From NCBI GenBank assembly GCA_016209595.1, contig JACQVV010000406.1, positions 1 to 43,407 of the forward strand: a stretch of 43,407 nt of DNA. The letters are read 5' to 3'. The notes under the pieces were generated by a model. That model was not told the DNA's origin and did not search any database. It was given only the letters and a program-made list of their open reading frames with translations. This document shows, piece by piece, positions 24,798 to 33,317 of this stretch (position 1 is its first letter; the number at the start of each line of letters is the position of its first letter). The position numbers were made by a program, and so were the translations under genes. This DNA is from Planctomycetota bacterium. Lineage in GTDB: Bacteria > Planctomycetota > JACQVV01.

Positions 24798-26441
24798 ATG
24801 ACCCCGAAGGAACCGCCCGCTCGACCCGCGCGTTTCGCGCGCTTCCTCTCCCAGGCCGGGCTTGTCGCCCTCTCGGCGCTCGCCGGGGCGGCGGCCTTCC
24901 CGCCGCTGGAGTGGAGCGCGCTCGCCTGGATCTCGCTCGCGCCGCTCTTTCTCGTCTTCGAGCGCACGTCCTCCCGCTGGGGTTTCCTCTGGGCCTATGT
25001 ACACGGCGTCATCTTCTACACGGCCGGCCTCTGGTGGTTCACCGAGGTGAGCGGCCTGGGTCTCGCGGTGACGGTCTTCCACCTGGGCTTCTTCCAGGTC
25101 ACGGCGGGTCTGCCGGTCTTCGTCGCACGAAAGAGGCTCCGCCTCCCGTACGTGGCCGTGGCCGGAGCCGCCTGGGTCGGGATGGAGTACCTGCGCTCGT
25201 TCGTCCTCACCGGCTTCGCCTGGCTCTATCTCGGCCACACCCAGTGGCGCTCGATCGAGATGATCCAGATCTCGGACGCGACAGGCGCCTACGGCGTGAG
25301 TTTCCTCGTCGCGACAGCAGGGGGTGCGGCAGCCGACCTGGTGATCCAGTGGAGATCCCGGTCAGAGAGAGGGGAAGAGTCCGCATCCACTGTCTCGAAG
25401 CGCCGGTGGCATCCGTGGGTCACGGTCGCGGTGCCCCTCTTCCTCGTCGTGGCCGCGAACCAGTATGGCGCCTGGCGGATCGGCCAGGAGGACTTCAGGA
25501 TAGGACCGCGCGTCGCCATCGTCCAGGGGAACATCTCCCAGGCCCTGAAGAAGAAGAAGGAGGTGGCGCAGCCCTCCATCTCCGAGGTCATGGAGATCCA
25601 CCTCGCGCTCTCGATCGAGGCCTGCTGCTCTGACCCGCCCCCGGACCTCCTCGTCTGGCCCGAGACGATGGTCCCGGGCTACCTCGACTCGGACCCCGTC
25701 TTCTTCTCGCAACTCCAGGACCTCGCCCGAACGCGGGGGGTGCGACTTCTCGTGGGCTCGAACTCGTACGAACCGCTGCCCGGAGGGGAGTATCGGAAGG
25801 GCAATTCCTGCTTCTACTTCGACGAGGAAGGGCGCTTGATCGGCCGCTACGACAAGATCCACCTCGTTCCGGTCGGCGAATACAACCCCTACGCCGCTTT
25901 CTTCCCGCGCACGAACGAGGTGATCTTCGGGACGGCCGGGTTCCTGCCCGATCTCTCTCCGGGAGAGGCCCCTTACGTCGGGAAACTCACGGCGCGAGGC
26001 GAGACTTCTCGGTTCGGCGTCCTCGTCTGCTACGAGGAGATCTTCCCTGCCCTGGTCCGCTCGTTCTGCGAGGACGACGTGGACTTCCTCGTGCTCGCCA
26101 CGAACGACGCGTGGTGGGGCGACTCCTTCGAATACGAGCAGTTCCTCGCGATCGGGGTCTTCCGGGCGATCGAGAACCGCGTTTCGCTCGTCCGGGCGGG
26201 GAACACCGGGATCTCGTGCGTCATCGACCCGGCCGGGCGGATTCCCGATGAAGCGATCCTCCGCGTGGACGGCCAGTGGAAGAACGTGCGCGGCCATCTC
26301 GTTGCGGACGTCCCGATCGACGGCCGGCGGAGCCCCTACTCGATCGTGGGAGATCTTTTCGCGCGCGTCTGCCTGGGCGGCACGGGGTTCGCGCTCGTCC
26401 TGGCCTGCATTCCGAGAAGTAGACGATCCCGGCCCACTTGA
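24798..26441 (+). CDS. lnt: Apolipoprotein N-acyltransferase
   Basis: The 547-residue inner-membrane enzyme has about seven N-terminal helices and a periplasmic nitrilase domain. The catalytic triad is present: Glu in LLVWPETMVPGY, Lys in RYDKIHLVPVGEY, and Cys in GVLVCYEEIFP. It adds the third acyl chain to the N-terminal Cys of lipoproteins, the last maturation step before outer-membrane sorting, so it supports a diderm envelope. A short Lys-rich segment (QALKKKKEVAQ) sits before the nitrilase core. ATG at 24798 is chosen since it directly precedes the first helix; TACGAT lies 11 bases upstream as a weak -10 box. Divergent from the toxin-antitoxin pair. Confidence 0.92.
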   Translation: MTPKEPPARPARFARFLSQAGLVALSALAGAAAFPPLEWSALAWISLAPLFLVFERTSSRWGFLWAYVHGVIFYTAGLWWFTEVSGLGLAVTVFHLGFFQVTAGLPVFVARKRLRLPYVAVAGAAWVGMEYLRSFVLTGFAWLYLGHTQWRSIEMIQISDATGAYGVSFLVATAGGAAADLVIQWRSRSERGEESASTVSKRRWHPWVTVAVPLFLVVAANQYGAWRIGQEDFRIGPRVAIVQGNISQALKKKKEVAQPSISEVMEIHLALSIEACCSDPPPDLLVWPETMVPGYLDSDPVFFSQLQDLARTRGVRLLVGSNSYEPLPGGEYRKGNSCFYFDEEGRLIGRYDKIHLVPVGEYNPYAAFFPRTNEVIFGTAGFLPDLSPGEAPYVGKLTARGETSRFGVLVCYEEIFPALVRSFCEDDVDFLVLATNDAWWGDSFEYEQFLAIGVFRAIENRVSLVRAGNTGISCVIDPAGRIPDEAILRVDGQWKNVRGHLVADVPIDGRRSPYSIVGDLFARVCLGGTGFALVLACIPRSRRSRPT

Positions 26442-26463
26442 CCCAGATTCTCCTGATTGGTAT

Positions 26464-26486
26464 CGTCCAGCCGCTTGGGCTGGACG
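26464..26486 (+). other. Perfect 9-bp inverted repeat between lnt and egtD
   Basis: CGTCCAGCC (26464-26472), a five-base loop, then GGCTGGACG (26478-26486). It starts 23 bases after the lnt stop and ends two bases before the GGAGG ribosome-binding site of egtD. No run of T follows, so it is not a standard terminator for the plus strand. Confidence 0.6.
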
Positions 26487-26502
26487 TCGGAGGGTCTCGT
26501 GG

Positions 26503-27546
26503 ATGGGTTATGCGGCGCTTCGCAGGTCACGAACGCCCAGCACGGTTTGGATCCCCAGAACGGACCGGGGCTACTCGCTCCGGGTACTCTCGTGCCCCGA
26601 CTCGCGACTGGAGTTCGCCGAATCGGTCGTGCGGGGGATGGAGGAGTCGCCCAGGCGGCTCGACTGCCGGTATCTCTACGACGAGGCGGGGATCGAGTTC
26701 TACAAACGGATCTGCGAGACGCCCGAGTACTACCTGACGCGCACCGAGGACGCGATCCTCTCCCGGTACGCCGGGGAGATCCGGGAGCTCGCGGGAGAAG
26801 CGACGCTCGTCGAGCTCGGCTCGGGGAACTCATCGAAAACACGCCGGCTGCTCGACGCGTGGTGTTCTCGCGGACCGTCGCGCTACGTCCCCGTGGACTT
26901 CTGCCGCGAATCGCTGGAGAACGCATGCGCCGAGCTCGCAGCTCGCTACTCCAGACTTGCCGTGGACGGGATCGCGGCGACGTACGCCCATGCGTTCCCG
27001 CTTCTTCCCGCCTTCTCACCGCTCCTTCTGGCCTTTCTGGGTTCCACGGTCGGGAACTTCGGGCGCGGGGAGTTCGAGGGCTTCCTCTGCGACGTCTCTC
27101 GCGCGCTCCGTCCGGGGGACTCGCTCCTCCTGGGGATCGACCTCGTCAAGGACCGGGCGCGGCTGGAAGCCGCCTACGACGACGCGGCAGGCTGGAGCCG
27201 GCGCTTCACGCTCAACCTGTTCGCGCGGATCAACCGGGAGCTGGGCGCAGGCCTTCCCCTGGACGAGATCGAGTACGTTTCCTTCTACGAACCACAGAGG
27301 GCCCAGATAGAGATGTACGGGCGATTCCAGCGCGAGTCGATTCTCGAGGTGCCGGAGCTCTCACGGCGGTTCCGGATCGAACCGGGGGAACGAATCCTCG
27401 TGGAGATCAGCCGCAAGTTCCGGGTCGAGGAGGTCGCGGCTCACGCCGCCCGCCACCGCCTCACCCTCGTGCGGGGTTTTTCCGATTCCGCGGGATTCTT
27501 CGCACTCCTCCTCTTCCGGCGTGCCGCGCGGCTCGTGGACTCCTGA
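26503..27546 (+). CDS. egtD: L-histidine N-alpha-methyltransferase-like protein
   Basis: The 347-residue protein matches the EgtD family: LDCRYLYDEAGIEFYKRI, CETPEYYLTRTEDAIL, LVELGSGNSSKTRRLLDAW, FLGSTVGNFGR, LLGIDLVKD and EYVSFYEPQRAQIEMY. EgtD trimethylates histidine to hercynine, the first step of ergothioneine. The N-terminus is about 25 residues longer than usual (MGYAALRRSRTPSTVWIP); ATG at 26503 is supported by GGAGG nine bases upstream, and a shorter start is possible. No EgtB is nearby, so the pathway is either completed elsewhere or the protein has another histidine-like substrate. Confidence 0.85.
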   Translation: MGYAALRRSRTPSTVWIPRTDRGYSLRVLSCPDSRLEFAESVVRGMEESPRRLDCRYLYDEAGIEFYKRICETPEYYLTRTEDAILSRYAGEIRELAGEATLVELGSGNSSKTRRLLDAWCSRGPSRYVPVDFCRESLENACAELAARYSRLAVDGIAATYAHAFPLLPAFSPLLLAFLGSTVGNFGRGEFEGFLCDVSRALRPGDSLLLGIDLVKDRARLEAAYDDAAGWSRRFTLNLFARINRELGAGLPLDEIEYVSFYEPQRAQIEMYGRFQRESILEVPELSRRFRIEPGERILVEISRKFRVEEVAAHAARHRLTLVRGFSDSAGFFALLLFRRAARLVDS

Positions 27547-27561
27547 AGTCCGAGATCCAAC

Positions 27562-27590
27562 TTGACATGGGTAGGCCCGGCGAAGAACAT
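27562..27590 (+). promoter_or_regulatory. Putative promoter of the respiratory operon
   Basis: TTGACA (27562-27567) is a perfect -35 box. GAACAT (27585-27590) lies 17 bases later as a moderate -10 box. The Rieske GTG follows 44 bases downstream, with GAGGG as ribosome-binding site. No other good promoter is seen until 42.68 kb, so this may drive about 15 kb of genes. Confidence 0.45.
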
Positions 27591-27634
27591 GTTGCGCTCG
27601 ACTTCCGGGACGGCGGTCCAAGAGGGATTTCCAG

Positions 27635-28168
27635 GTGAGCGAGACGAAAAAGGCCGAAAAGAAGAAGGCGGGGAAAGGGGACGTAGAGGTCGGCCGTTTG
27701 ACCCGGCGGAAGGTAGTCTGGGCGGGCGTGTTCGGCTATCTGGGCGTGATGCTCCTGGGCACCATGCGCTTTTTCTTCCCCCGGACCCTGTTCGAGCCCA
27801 AGACGAGCTTCCGGATCGGCTATCCGGTCGACTTCGGGCTGGGCGTGGACACCAAGTTCCAGCAGCAGTACCGGATCTGGGTCGTGCGCGAGGCGGCGAG
27901 TCTGTACGTCATCTACGCCCGCTGCACGCACCTGGGCTGCACTCCCGACTGGAAGGAGAGCGAGAGGAAATTCAAGTGCCCCTGCCACGGGAGCGGATTC
28001 GACATGCAGGGCGTGAACTTCGAGGGTCCGGCGCCGCGGCCGATGGCGCGGTGCCACCTGGAGCTCACTCCCGACGGCCAGATCCTCTGTGACACGGCCC
28101 GGCTGTACGAGAGGAAGGACTGGGACAGGTCCGAAGGCGGCAAATCGGGGCCTTACCTGACGGTGTAG
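27635..28168 (+). CDS. Rieske iron-sulfur protein of a cytochrome bc complex
   Basis: The 177-residue protein has a basic cytoplasmic N-terminus, one membrane anchor (about 29-45, LTRRKVVWAGVFGYLGVMLL; the twin Arg may be a Tat signal) and a Rieske fold. The 2Fe-2S ligands are in CTHLGC (Cys97, His99) and CPCHGSGF (Cys115, His118); Cys102 and Cys117 can form the stabilising disulfide. It takes electrons from quinol at the outer membrane face and passes them to a cytochrome c, here probably the octahaem protein. Start is GTG at 27635. It is the first gene of the operon. A 96-base gap with no recognisable feature separates it from cytochrome b. Confidence 0.94.
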   Translation: MSETKKAEKKKAGKGDVEVGRLTRRKVVWAGVFGYLGVMLLGTMRFFFPRTLFEPKTSFRIGYPVDFGLGVDTKFQQQYRIWVVREAASLYVIYARCTHLGCTPDWKESERKFKCPCHGSGFDMQGVNFEGPAPRPMARCHLELTPDGQILCDTARLYERKDWDRSEGGKSGPYLTV

Positions 28169-28264
28169 GCTTCCCGCGGAGCCAGGCCGCCCCGGAGGGT
28201 CCGGCCGACTGGCGGGCCGAACGGCCGACCGAAGACCGACCCGGCGAGCGACCAGGAGAAGCGA

Positions 28265-29152
28265 ATGTCTGACACGAGTTCGAACGGCGCGAAGAAAGAG
28301 AAGCAGGGGAACGGCAAACTCGACGCCGTGAAGAAGAAGGTGCGGGAGTCTGTCGAGATGCTCCGGCGCCCCAAAGAGGGGCAGGTCTGGAAGTCGGTCT
28401 TCCGGCACCCGTACGACGAGCAGCCGAGGAACCGAGCCCTCGCCGTCCTCATGAACGTCTTCCTCCACCTCCACCCCGCGCGGGTGAACCGGGACGCCGT
28501 GCGCTACCGATTCACCTGGGGGATGGGCGGGATCACGTTCTACCTGTTCGTGAACCTGACGCTCACCGGCATCTACCTCATGTTCTACTTCCACCCGTCG
28601 AAGGGCCAGGCCTTCCGCGACATCCTCTTCCTGACCCACGATGTTCCGTTCGGAAACATCCTCCGGAACATGCACCGGTGGGCCGCCCACGCGATGATCC
28701 TTACCGTGTGGCTCCACATGCTGCGCGTCTTCATGACCGGCTCGTACAAGAAGCCGCGCGAGTTCAACTGGTGCGTCGGCGTGATCCTGCTCGTGGTCAC
28801 GCTCCTTCTCTCGTTCTCGGGCTATCTTCTCCCGGACGACCAGCTCGGCTTCTGGGCGGTCACGGTCGGGACGAACATGGCCCGCGCGACGCCGGTCATC
28901 GGACACGAGGGGCCCTTCGGACCCGAACTGGGCTTCACCGCCTACAACGACATCCGGTTCGCGATCCTGGGCGGGTCAATCGTCGACGAGAACGCGCTGC
29001 TCCGTGCGTACATCTGGCACTGCATCGCGTTCCCGGTCATCCTCTCCGTTTTCTTGATGGTCCACTTCTGGCGGACCCGGAAAGACGGCGGGATCTCGGG
29101 GCCCGCGCCGGTCAAGCTCCCGTCCGAATTCGCCCCGGCGGCCAAGAAGTAA
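28265..29152 (+). CDS. Cytochrome b (b6-type N-terminal subunit)
   Basis: The 295-residue membrane protein has a charged N-terminal extension and four main helices. Haem b ligands are in HRWAAHAMILTVWLHMLRVF and IWHCIAFPVILSVFLMVHFW. SGYLLPDDQLGFWAV and NRDAVRYRFTWGMGG are typical of cytochrome b/b6. It is split from its C-terminal half, encoded by the next gene, as in b6f-like complexes. It carries the quinol oxidation and reduction sites of the complex. ATG at 28265 has GGAG nearby. Confidence 0.93.
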   Translation: MSDTSSNGAKKEKQGNGKLDAVKKKVRESVEMLRRPKEGQVWKSVFRHPYDEQPRNRALAVLMNVFLHLHPARVNRDAVRYRFTWGMGGITFYLFVNLTLTGIYLMFYFHPSKGQAFRDILFLTHDVPFGNILRNMHRWAAHAMILTVWLHMLRVFMTGSYKKPREFNWCVGVILLVVTLLLSFSGYLLPDDQLGFWAVTVGTNMARATPVIGHEGPFGPELGFTAYNDIRFAILGGSIVDENALLRAYIWHCIAFPVILSVFLMVHFWRTRKDGGISGPAPVKLPSEFAPAAKK

Positions 29153-29167
29153 CGAGGAACACTCTCC

Positions 29168-30103
29168 ATGGACTGGATGCAACTCTGGGATGTCGCCTCC
29201 GCCCCGGACAACATCCCGATCGTGCTGCTCGCCTTCCTGGTCCCCTTCTTCACATGGTACGGGCTGCGGCAGGCGTTCGCCAACGATCGGCTGATCCGCG
29301 AGTTCGAGAAGGACGCATCGAAGGCGAAGGGCCACCACCGCAAGGTCGAGCCGTTTCAGAAGGGCTGGGAGGAGACGGTCTACGTCTGGCCGCACCTCCT
29401 CAAGATCGAGCTCCTGGCGACCATCATCGTCACGGTGATCCTCATGGTGTGGTCGGTCGGCCTGGACGCCCCGCTCGAGGAGCCGTCCAATCCCAACCTG
29501 ACCATGAACCCGGCGAAGGCGCCCTGGTACTTCCTCGGTCTCCAGGAGATGCTCGTTTATTTCGACCCATGGATCGCCGGCGTCGTCCTGCCGACCCTCA
29601 TCATCGTGGGTCTGATGGCGATCCCTTATTGCGACATCAACCCCCTGGGGAACGGCTACTACACCTTCCGCCAGCGGAAGTTCGCGATCCTCACGTTCTT
29701 CTTCGGCTTCCACGTCCTCTGGCTCCTCCTCATCTTCATCGGGGTCTTCGTGCGCGGGCCTGGATGGATGTGGTTCTGGCCCGGGACGACATGGGACCAC
29801 ACGCGCCTGATCTACGAGACGAACCGCGACCTCCACCAGATGCCTCTCATCGGGATCACCGACCCCAACATCGCTATGGTCTTTGGCGGCGTGGTGGTTC
29901 TCCTCTACTTCGTGCTCGGAGGGGGGCTCCTCCACTGGGGCGCGAAGAAGTTCATGGGGGAGACCTACGCCCGCATGAACCTCTTCCAGATCGCCACGAT
30001 GCAGTTCCTCATGCTCATGATGATGTCCTTGCCGGTGAAAACCGTGCTCCGTCTCGTCTTCCGGATCAAGTACGTCTGGGTCACCCCCTGGTTCAGCATT
30101 TAG
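29168..30103 (+). CDS. Subunit IV-like C-terminal part of cytochrome b
   Basis: The 311-residue membrane protein has about six helices. The quinol-site loop reads APWYFLGLQEML where most bc complexes have PEWYF or PDWYF, and NPAKAPWYF confirms the position. It is much longer than plant-type subunit IV and has extra helices and a 60-residue N-terminal region, as in bc complexes of Planctomycetota and related groups. It follows cytochrome b after 15 bases and precedes the octahaem gene by 21 bases. Confidence 0.85.
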   Translation: MDWMQLWDVASAPDNIPIVLLAFLVPFFTWYGLRQAFANDRLIREFEKDASKAKGHHRKVEPFQKGWEETVYVWPHLLKIELLATIIVTVILMVWSVGLDAPLEEPSNPNLTMNPAKAPWYFLGLQEMLVYFDPWIAGVVLPTLIIVGLMAIPYCDINPLGNGYYTFRQRKFAILTFFFGFHVLWLLLIFIGVFVRGPGWMWFWPGTTWDHTRLIYETNRDLHQMPLIGITDPNIAMVFGGVVVLLYFVLGGGLLHWGAKKFMGETYARMNLFQIATMQFLMLMMMSLPVKTVLRLVFRIKYVWVTPWFSI

Positions 30104-30124
30104 CCCAAGAGCCCCGATAGAACG

Positions 30125-33100
30125 ATGTCCACCGAAGCGCCTGCCGCCCCGCAGAAGGACCCGGTCACGTCGAAGTCGCTCTCCTGGCCGCTTGCCATCT
30201 CCTCTGTCCTGCTCGTGGCCTCGACGGTCTGGGCGGCGTACATGGAGGTCTGGGGCTGGAGGCCCTGGGACCGGTACCAGCGCGAGTTTTCGGTCCGCTA
30301 CCGGAGCTACCTCGACGCGATCGAGGAGGACCGGACCGCGTACATGAAGAGGATCAAGTCGGACCCGGACCTCCGGGACGAGCACGGCAATACGTACGCG
30401 GACTACCAGCGCGAGCTCGCGGCCGAGGAGAAGTCGACCGGGGAGAGAATCGAGGAGATCGCGGACGGGATCGCCCTGGTGAACCGCCAGATCGCGGCGG
30501 TCACCCCGGCCATGCAGGACGCCCGGGCGAAGGTGTCCGCGCTCACGTGGAAGCACGAGCAGGCCGACCATGACGGCAGGGATGAGGAGAAGCAGGATCT
30601 CAAGGCCGAGATCGACGAGGTCTCGAAGGGCCCCTTCAACGTGAGGATCCCAACCGCCGATGGCGAAGAGGAGAAGGAGTACGACTACGCGGGGATCCTC
30701 AAGGCCTTCGAGGACTATAAAACCCGGCGGGACGAGCTCTCGACGCGATACGCGTCCGTAACCCGCCGGGCGAGCGAGATCCGGAACCGGATGGACCGGT
30801 TCGTCCGGTTCTACATGGAGGGGCTCACCGGCCAGCAGATCGAGGGCCTCAAGGCGAAGCTCGACGGGATGTCGGTCGAGATCCGGCAGATCCACGTGAA
30901 GGACGTGGGCTTGATCGACCGCTGCGAGTCCTGCCACCTGGGAATCCGCGAGCCGCTGGAGATTCGCGCCGAGGACATGACCCCCGAAGGGCAGGATCCG
31001 GACGAGTATGCGCGTGCGTTCACGAGCCACCCCCGGCGCGAGCTTCTCGCCGTCCACGACCCGGACCGGTTCGGTTGCAGCCCCTGTCACGGCGGGAATG
31101 GGATCGCAACAACCTCCGTCAAGAAGGCCCACGGCCGGCACAAGTTCTGGCTCTGGCCCCTTTTCGACAAGGAGAACGCGGAGGCAGGCTGCCTCCAGTG
31201 CCACGAGGGGGCGATCCGCATGGAGGATGCCCCCACGCTCTCGGAGGGGCTGGAGATCTTCCGCCACAACGGCTGCTGGGGCTGCCATCCCCGGGCCGGC
31301 TTCGACCGAGAGCGCGAGGAGCTCAAAGGGGTCGCGCAGGCCCTCGACTCGATCGACCGGGAGCGCTTCGATATGGAAAGAGAGATCCTGACCCAGGCCC
31401 GGAAGTCCCAGGACCAGAGGATCTCCGACGAGGACGCCAAAACCGCGCTGGCGAGGATCGAGACGCTCCGGCTCAAGGTGACCGGGAACGAGACCACGCG
31501 CGAGGAGCTCCTCGAGCGCCAGGCCGAGCTCCAACTGGAGAAGAAGGACGTCGCTCCCAACCTGAAGGAGATCCGCTCGAAGCTCAAGCCGGGCTGGATC
31601 CCGGTCTGGGTGAACGACCCCAAGGCCTTCCGCCCGTCGACGCGGATGCCGACCTTCCGCCTCGACATGGAAAACAGACACCTCCAGAAGATCGTGGCCT
31701 ACATCTGGCAGAGCTCGCTCGAACCGGCCGTGCCGAAGCAGGAACCCGGGATCGCCAAGGAGGGGAAGAAGCTCTTCGAGTCGCGAGGCTGCCAGGGCTG
31801 CCACGCCATCGGGACGCTCGAGGATGGCTCTCCGAAAGGAGGCACCTTCGCCGCGGAGCTCTCCCGGGTCGCCGAAAAGGCAACCTATGACTACCTGGTA
31901 CGCTGGATCCACAACCCGCGCGAACGCTCGCAGCCCTACTGCTCGACCTGCCGGCGCGACATCACGAAGGCCGATTACGAAGCGAAGGGAAAGCTCTTCG
32001 TCTTCGACGTTGTGCACGCGAACTGCCCGGTCTGCGGGAGCGTCATGCAGGTCCAGAACCAGACCGTGATGCCCGACCTCCGGCTCACCTGGCAGGAGGC
32101 GCGCGACGTCGCCTCCTACCTGGTCTCGCTCGCCAGCGCGGACGCGCCGGACTACTCGATCGCCCCCGACTGGATGAGCGACCCGGAGCTGGCCAAGGAG
32201 GGGAAGAAACTCATCGGCCACTACGGCTGCTTCTCCTGCCACGAGATCGCGGGCTTCGAGGAGACCGGCAAGATCGCGCCCGAGCTCACCAAGGAGGGCT
32301 CGAAACCCCACGACCGCCTCGACTTCGGCGTCCTCCACCACGACATGGTCCCGCACGACGAGCGCGGCTGGGCGGAGCACAAGATCTTCTTCGAGGCGAA
32401 GCTCGCGAACCCTGCCGTCTTCGACACGGACAAGCTCAAGACCGATCCCCTCCTGAAGCTCAAGATGCCCAACTTCGGCTTCTCGAAGGACCAGATCCGG
32501 GCCCTCTCGACCTTCCTCCAGGGATCGGTCGATTCGCGCTTCCCGGACCGGATGTACTACCGGCCGGCCGGGCCCGACGCGGCGATCCAGGATGGCTGGT
32601 GGGTGATCCAGAAGTACAACTGCATCGGCTGCCACCAGATCGTGCCGGGCGAGAAACCGGCGATCCAGCGCCTGCCGCAGTACCAGGGCGACAGACTCCC
32701 CCTCGCCCCGCCTTCCCTCGTCGGCGAGGGAGCGCGAGTGTCGGAGCGCTGGCTCGCCGACTTCCTCGTCAACCCGGCGCTGGCCGTGTCAGAGGACCCG
32801 GACGAATCGAACGTCCCGCGGAACGGCGTCCGGCGGTATCTCGCTGTCCGGATGCCCACGTTCACCCTTTCCGACGGCGAGGTCTACAAGCTCGTCAAGT
32901 TCTTCGCCGCGATGGCGAGCCAGGCGACACCCGACCTGGAGCCTCGGCCGGAGGAGCTCCTCGAGGCCGAGAAGAACATGGCGCGGGACGCCTTCATCAA
33001 GGGCGAATGCTTGAAATGCCACGTCACCGACCCGGCCAAGATCACCGAGGAGACGACCGCGCCGAGCTTCACGGTGGCGGCCGAGCGGCTCCGCGCTCGC

Positions 33101-33316
33101 TGGACCGCCCGCTGGATGATCGACCCGGCCCAGTTCATCCCCGGGACCAAGATGCCGACCGGCCTCTTCACGAAGGACGGCGATCGCTTTGTCCTGGCGG
33201 CGGGGGCGCCTGATACCATGAAGGACTTTCACGGCGACCACGTCGACCTCTTCGTGCGCTACATGCAACACTTCGACGACGCCGAGATCGCCGAACTCGA
33301 AAAGAGGAAGAAATAA
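30125..33316 (+). CDS. Membrane-anchored octahaem cytochrome c with an internal zinc-ribbon-like pair
   Basis: The 1063-residue protein has one anchor near residues 18-40 and a long coiled coil (about 45-260). Eight CXXCH haem sites are at residues 267, 318, 356, 384, 556, 702, 833 and 962. Residues 390-500 are a second coiled coil. Between the fifth and sixth haems, CSTC (606) and CPVC (634) lack the His and look like a zinc ribbon. Repeated cytochrome c modules carry late Met residues such as RMPTF as axial ligands. It probably replaces cytochrome c1 and may wire the bc complex directly to the oxidase. Its stop is followed one base later by the GTG of the cupredoxin gene. Confidence 0.88.
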   Translation: MSTEAPAAPQKDPVTSKSLSWPLAISSVLLVASTVWAAYMEVWGWRPWDRYQREFSVRYRSYLDAIEEDRTAYMKRIKSDPDLRDEHGNTYADYQRELAAEEKSTGERIEEIADGIALVNRQIAAVTPAMQDARAKVSALTWKHEQADHDGRDEEKQDLKAEIDEVSKGPFNVRIPTADGEEEKEYDYAGILKAFEDYKTRRDELSTRYASVTRRASEIRNRMDRFVRFYMEGLTGQQIEGLKAKLDGMSVEIRQIHVKDVGLIDRCESCHLGIREPLEIRAEDMTPEGQDPDEYARAFTSHPRRELLAVHDPDRFGCSPCHGGNGIATTSVKKAHGRHKFWLWPLFDKENAEAGCLQCHEGAIRMEDAPTLSEGLEIFRHNGCWGCHPRAGFDREREELKGVAQALDSIDRERFDMEREILTQARKSQDQRISDEDAKTALARIETLRLKVTGNETTREELLERQAELQLEKKDVAPNLKEIRSKLKPGWIPVWVNDPKAFRPSTRMPTFRLDMENRHLQKIVAYIWQSSLEPAVPKQEPGIAKEGKKLFESRGCQGCHAIGTLEDGSPKGGTFAAELSRVAEKATYDYLVRWIHNPRERSQPYCSTCRRDITKADYEAKGKLFVFDVVHANCPVCGSVMQVQNQTVMPDLRLTWQEARDVASYLVSLASADAPDYSIAPDWMSDPELAKEGKKLIGHYGCFSCHEIAGFEETGKIAPELTKEGSKPHDRLDFGVLHHDMVPHDERGWAEHKIFFEAKLANPAVFDTDKLKTDPLLKLKMPNFGFSKDQIRALSTFLQGSVDSRFPDRMYYRPAGPDAAIQDGWWVIQKYNCIGCHQIVPGEKPAIQRLPQYQGDRLPLAPPSLVGEGARVSERWLADFLVNPALAVSEDPDESNVPRNGVRRYLAVRMPTFTLSDGEVYKLVKFFAAMASQATPDLEPRPEELLEAEKNMARDAFIKGECLKCHVTDPAKITEETTAPSFTVAAERLRARWTARWMIDPAQFIPGTKMPTGLFTKDGDRFVLAAGAPDTMKDFHGDHVDLFVRYMQHFDDAEIAELEKRKK

Positions 33317-33317
33317 G

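Noticed and set aside
26464..26486. Rho-independent terminator of lnt
   Set aside because: The stem is good but TCGGAGGG follows instead of a T run.
28169..28264. Small gene or structured RNA in the gap between Rieske and cytochrome b
   Set aside because: The 96 bases have repeated CGGCCG words but no convincing stem, frame or conserved signal.
28976..32635. A 1219-codon open frame on the minus strand opposite the octahaem cytochrome
   Set aside because: It lies opposite clear cytochrome genes, has no recognisable motif and its composition is that expected of an antisense frame in GC-rich DNA.
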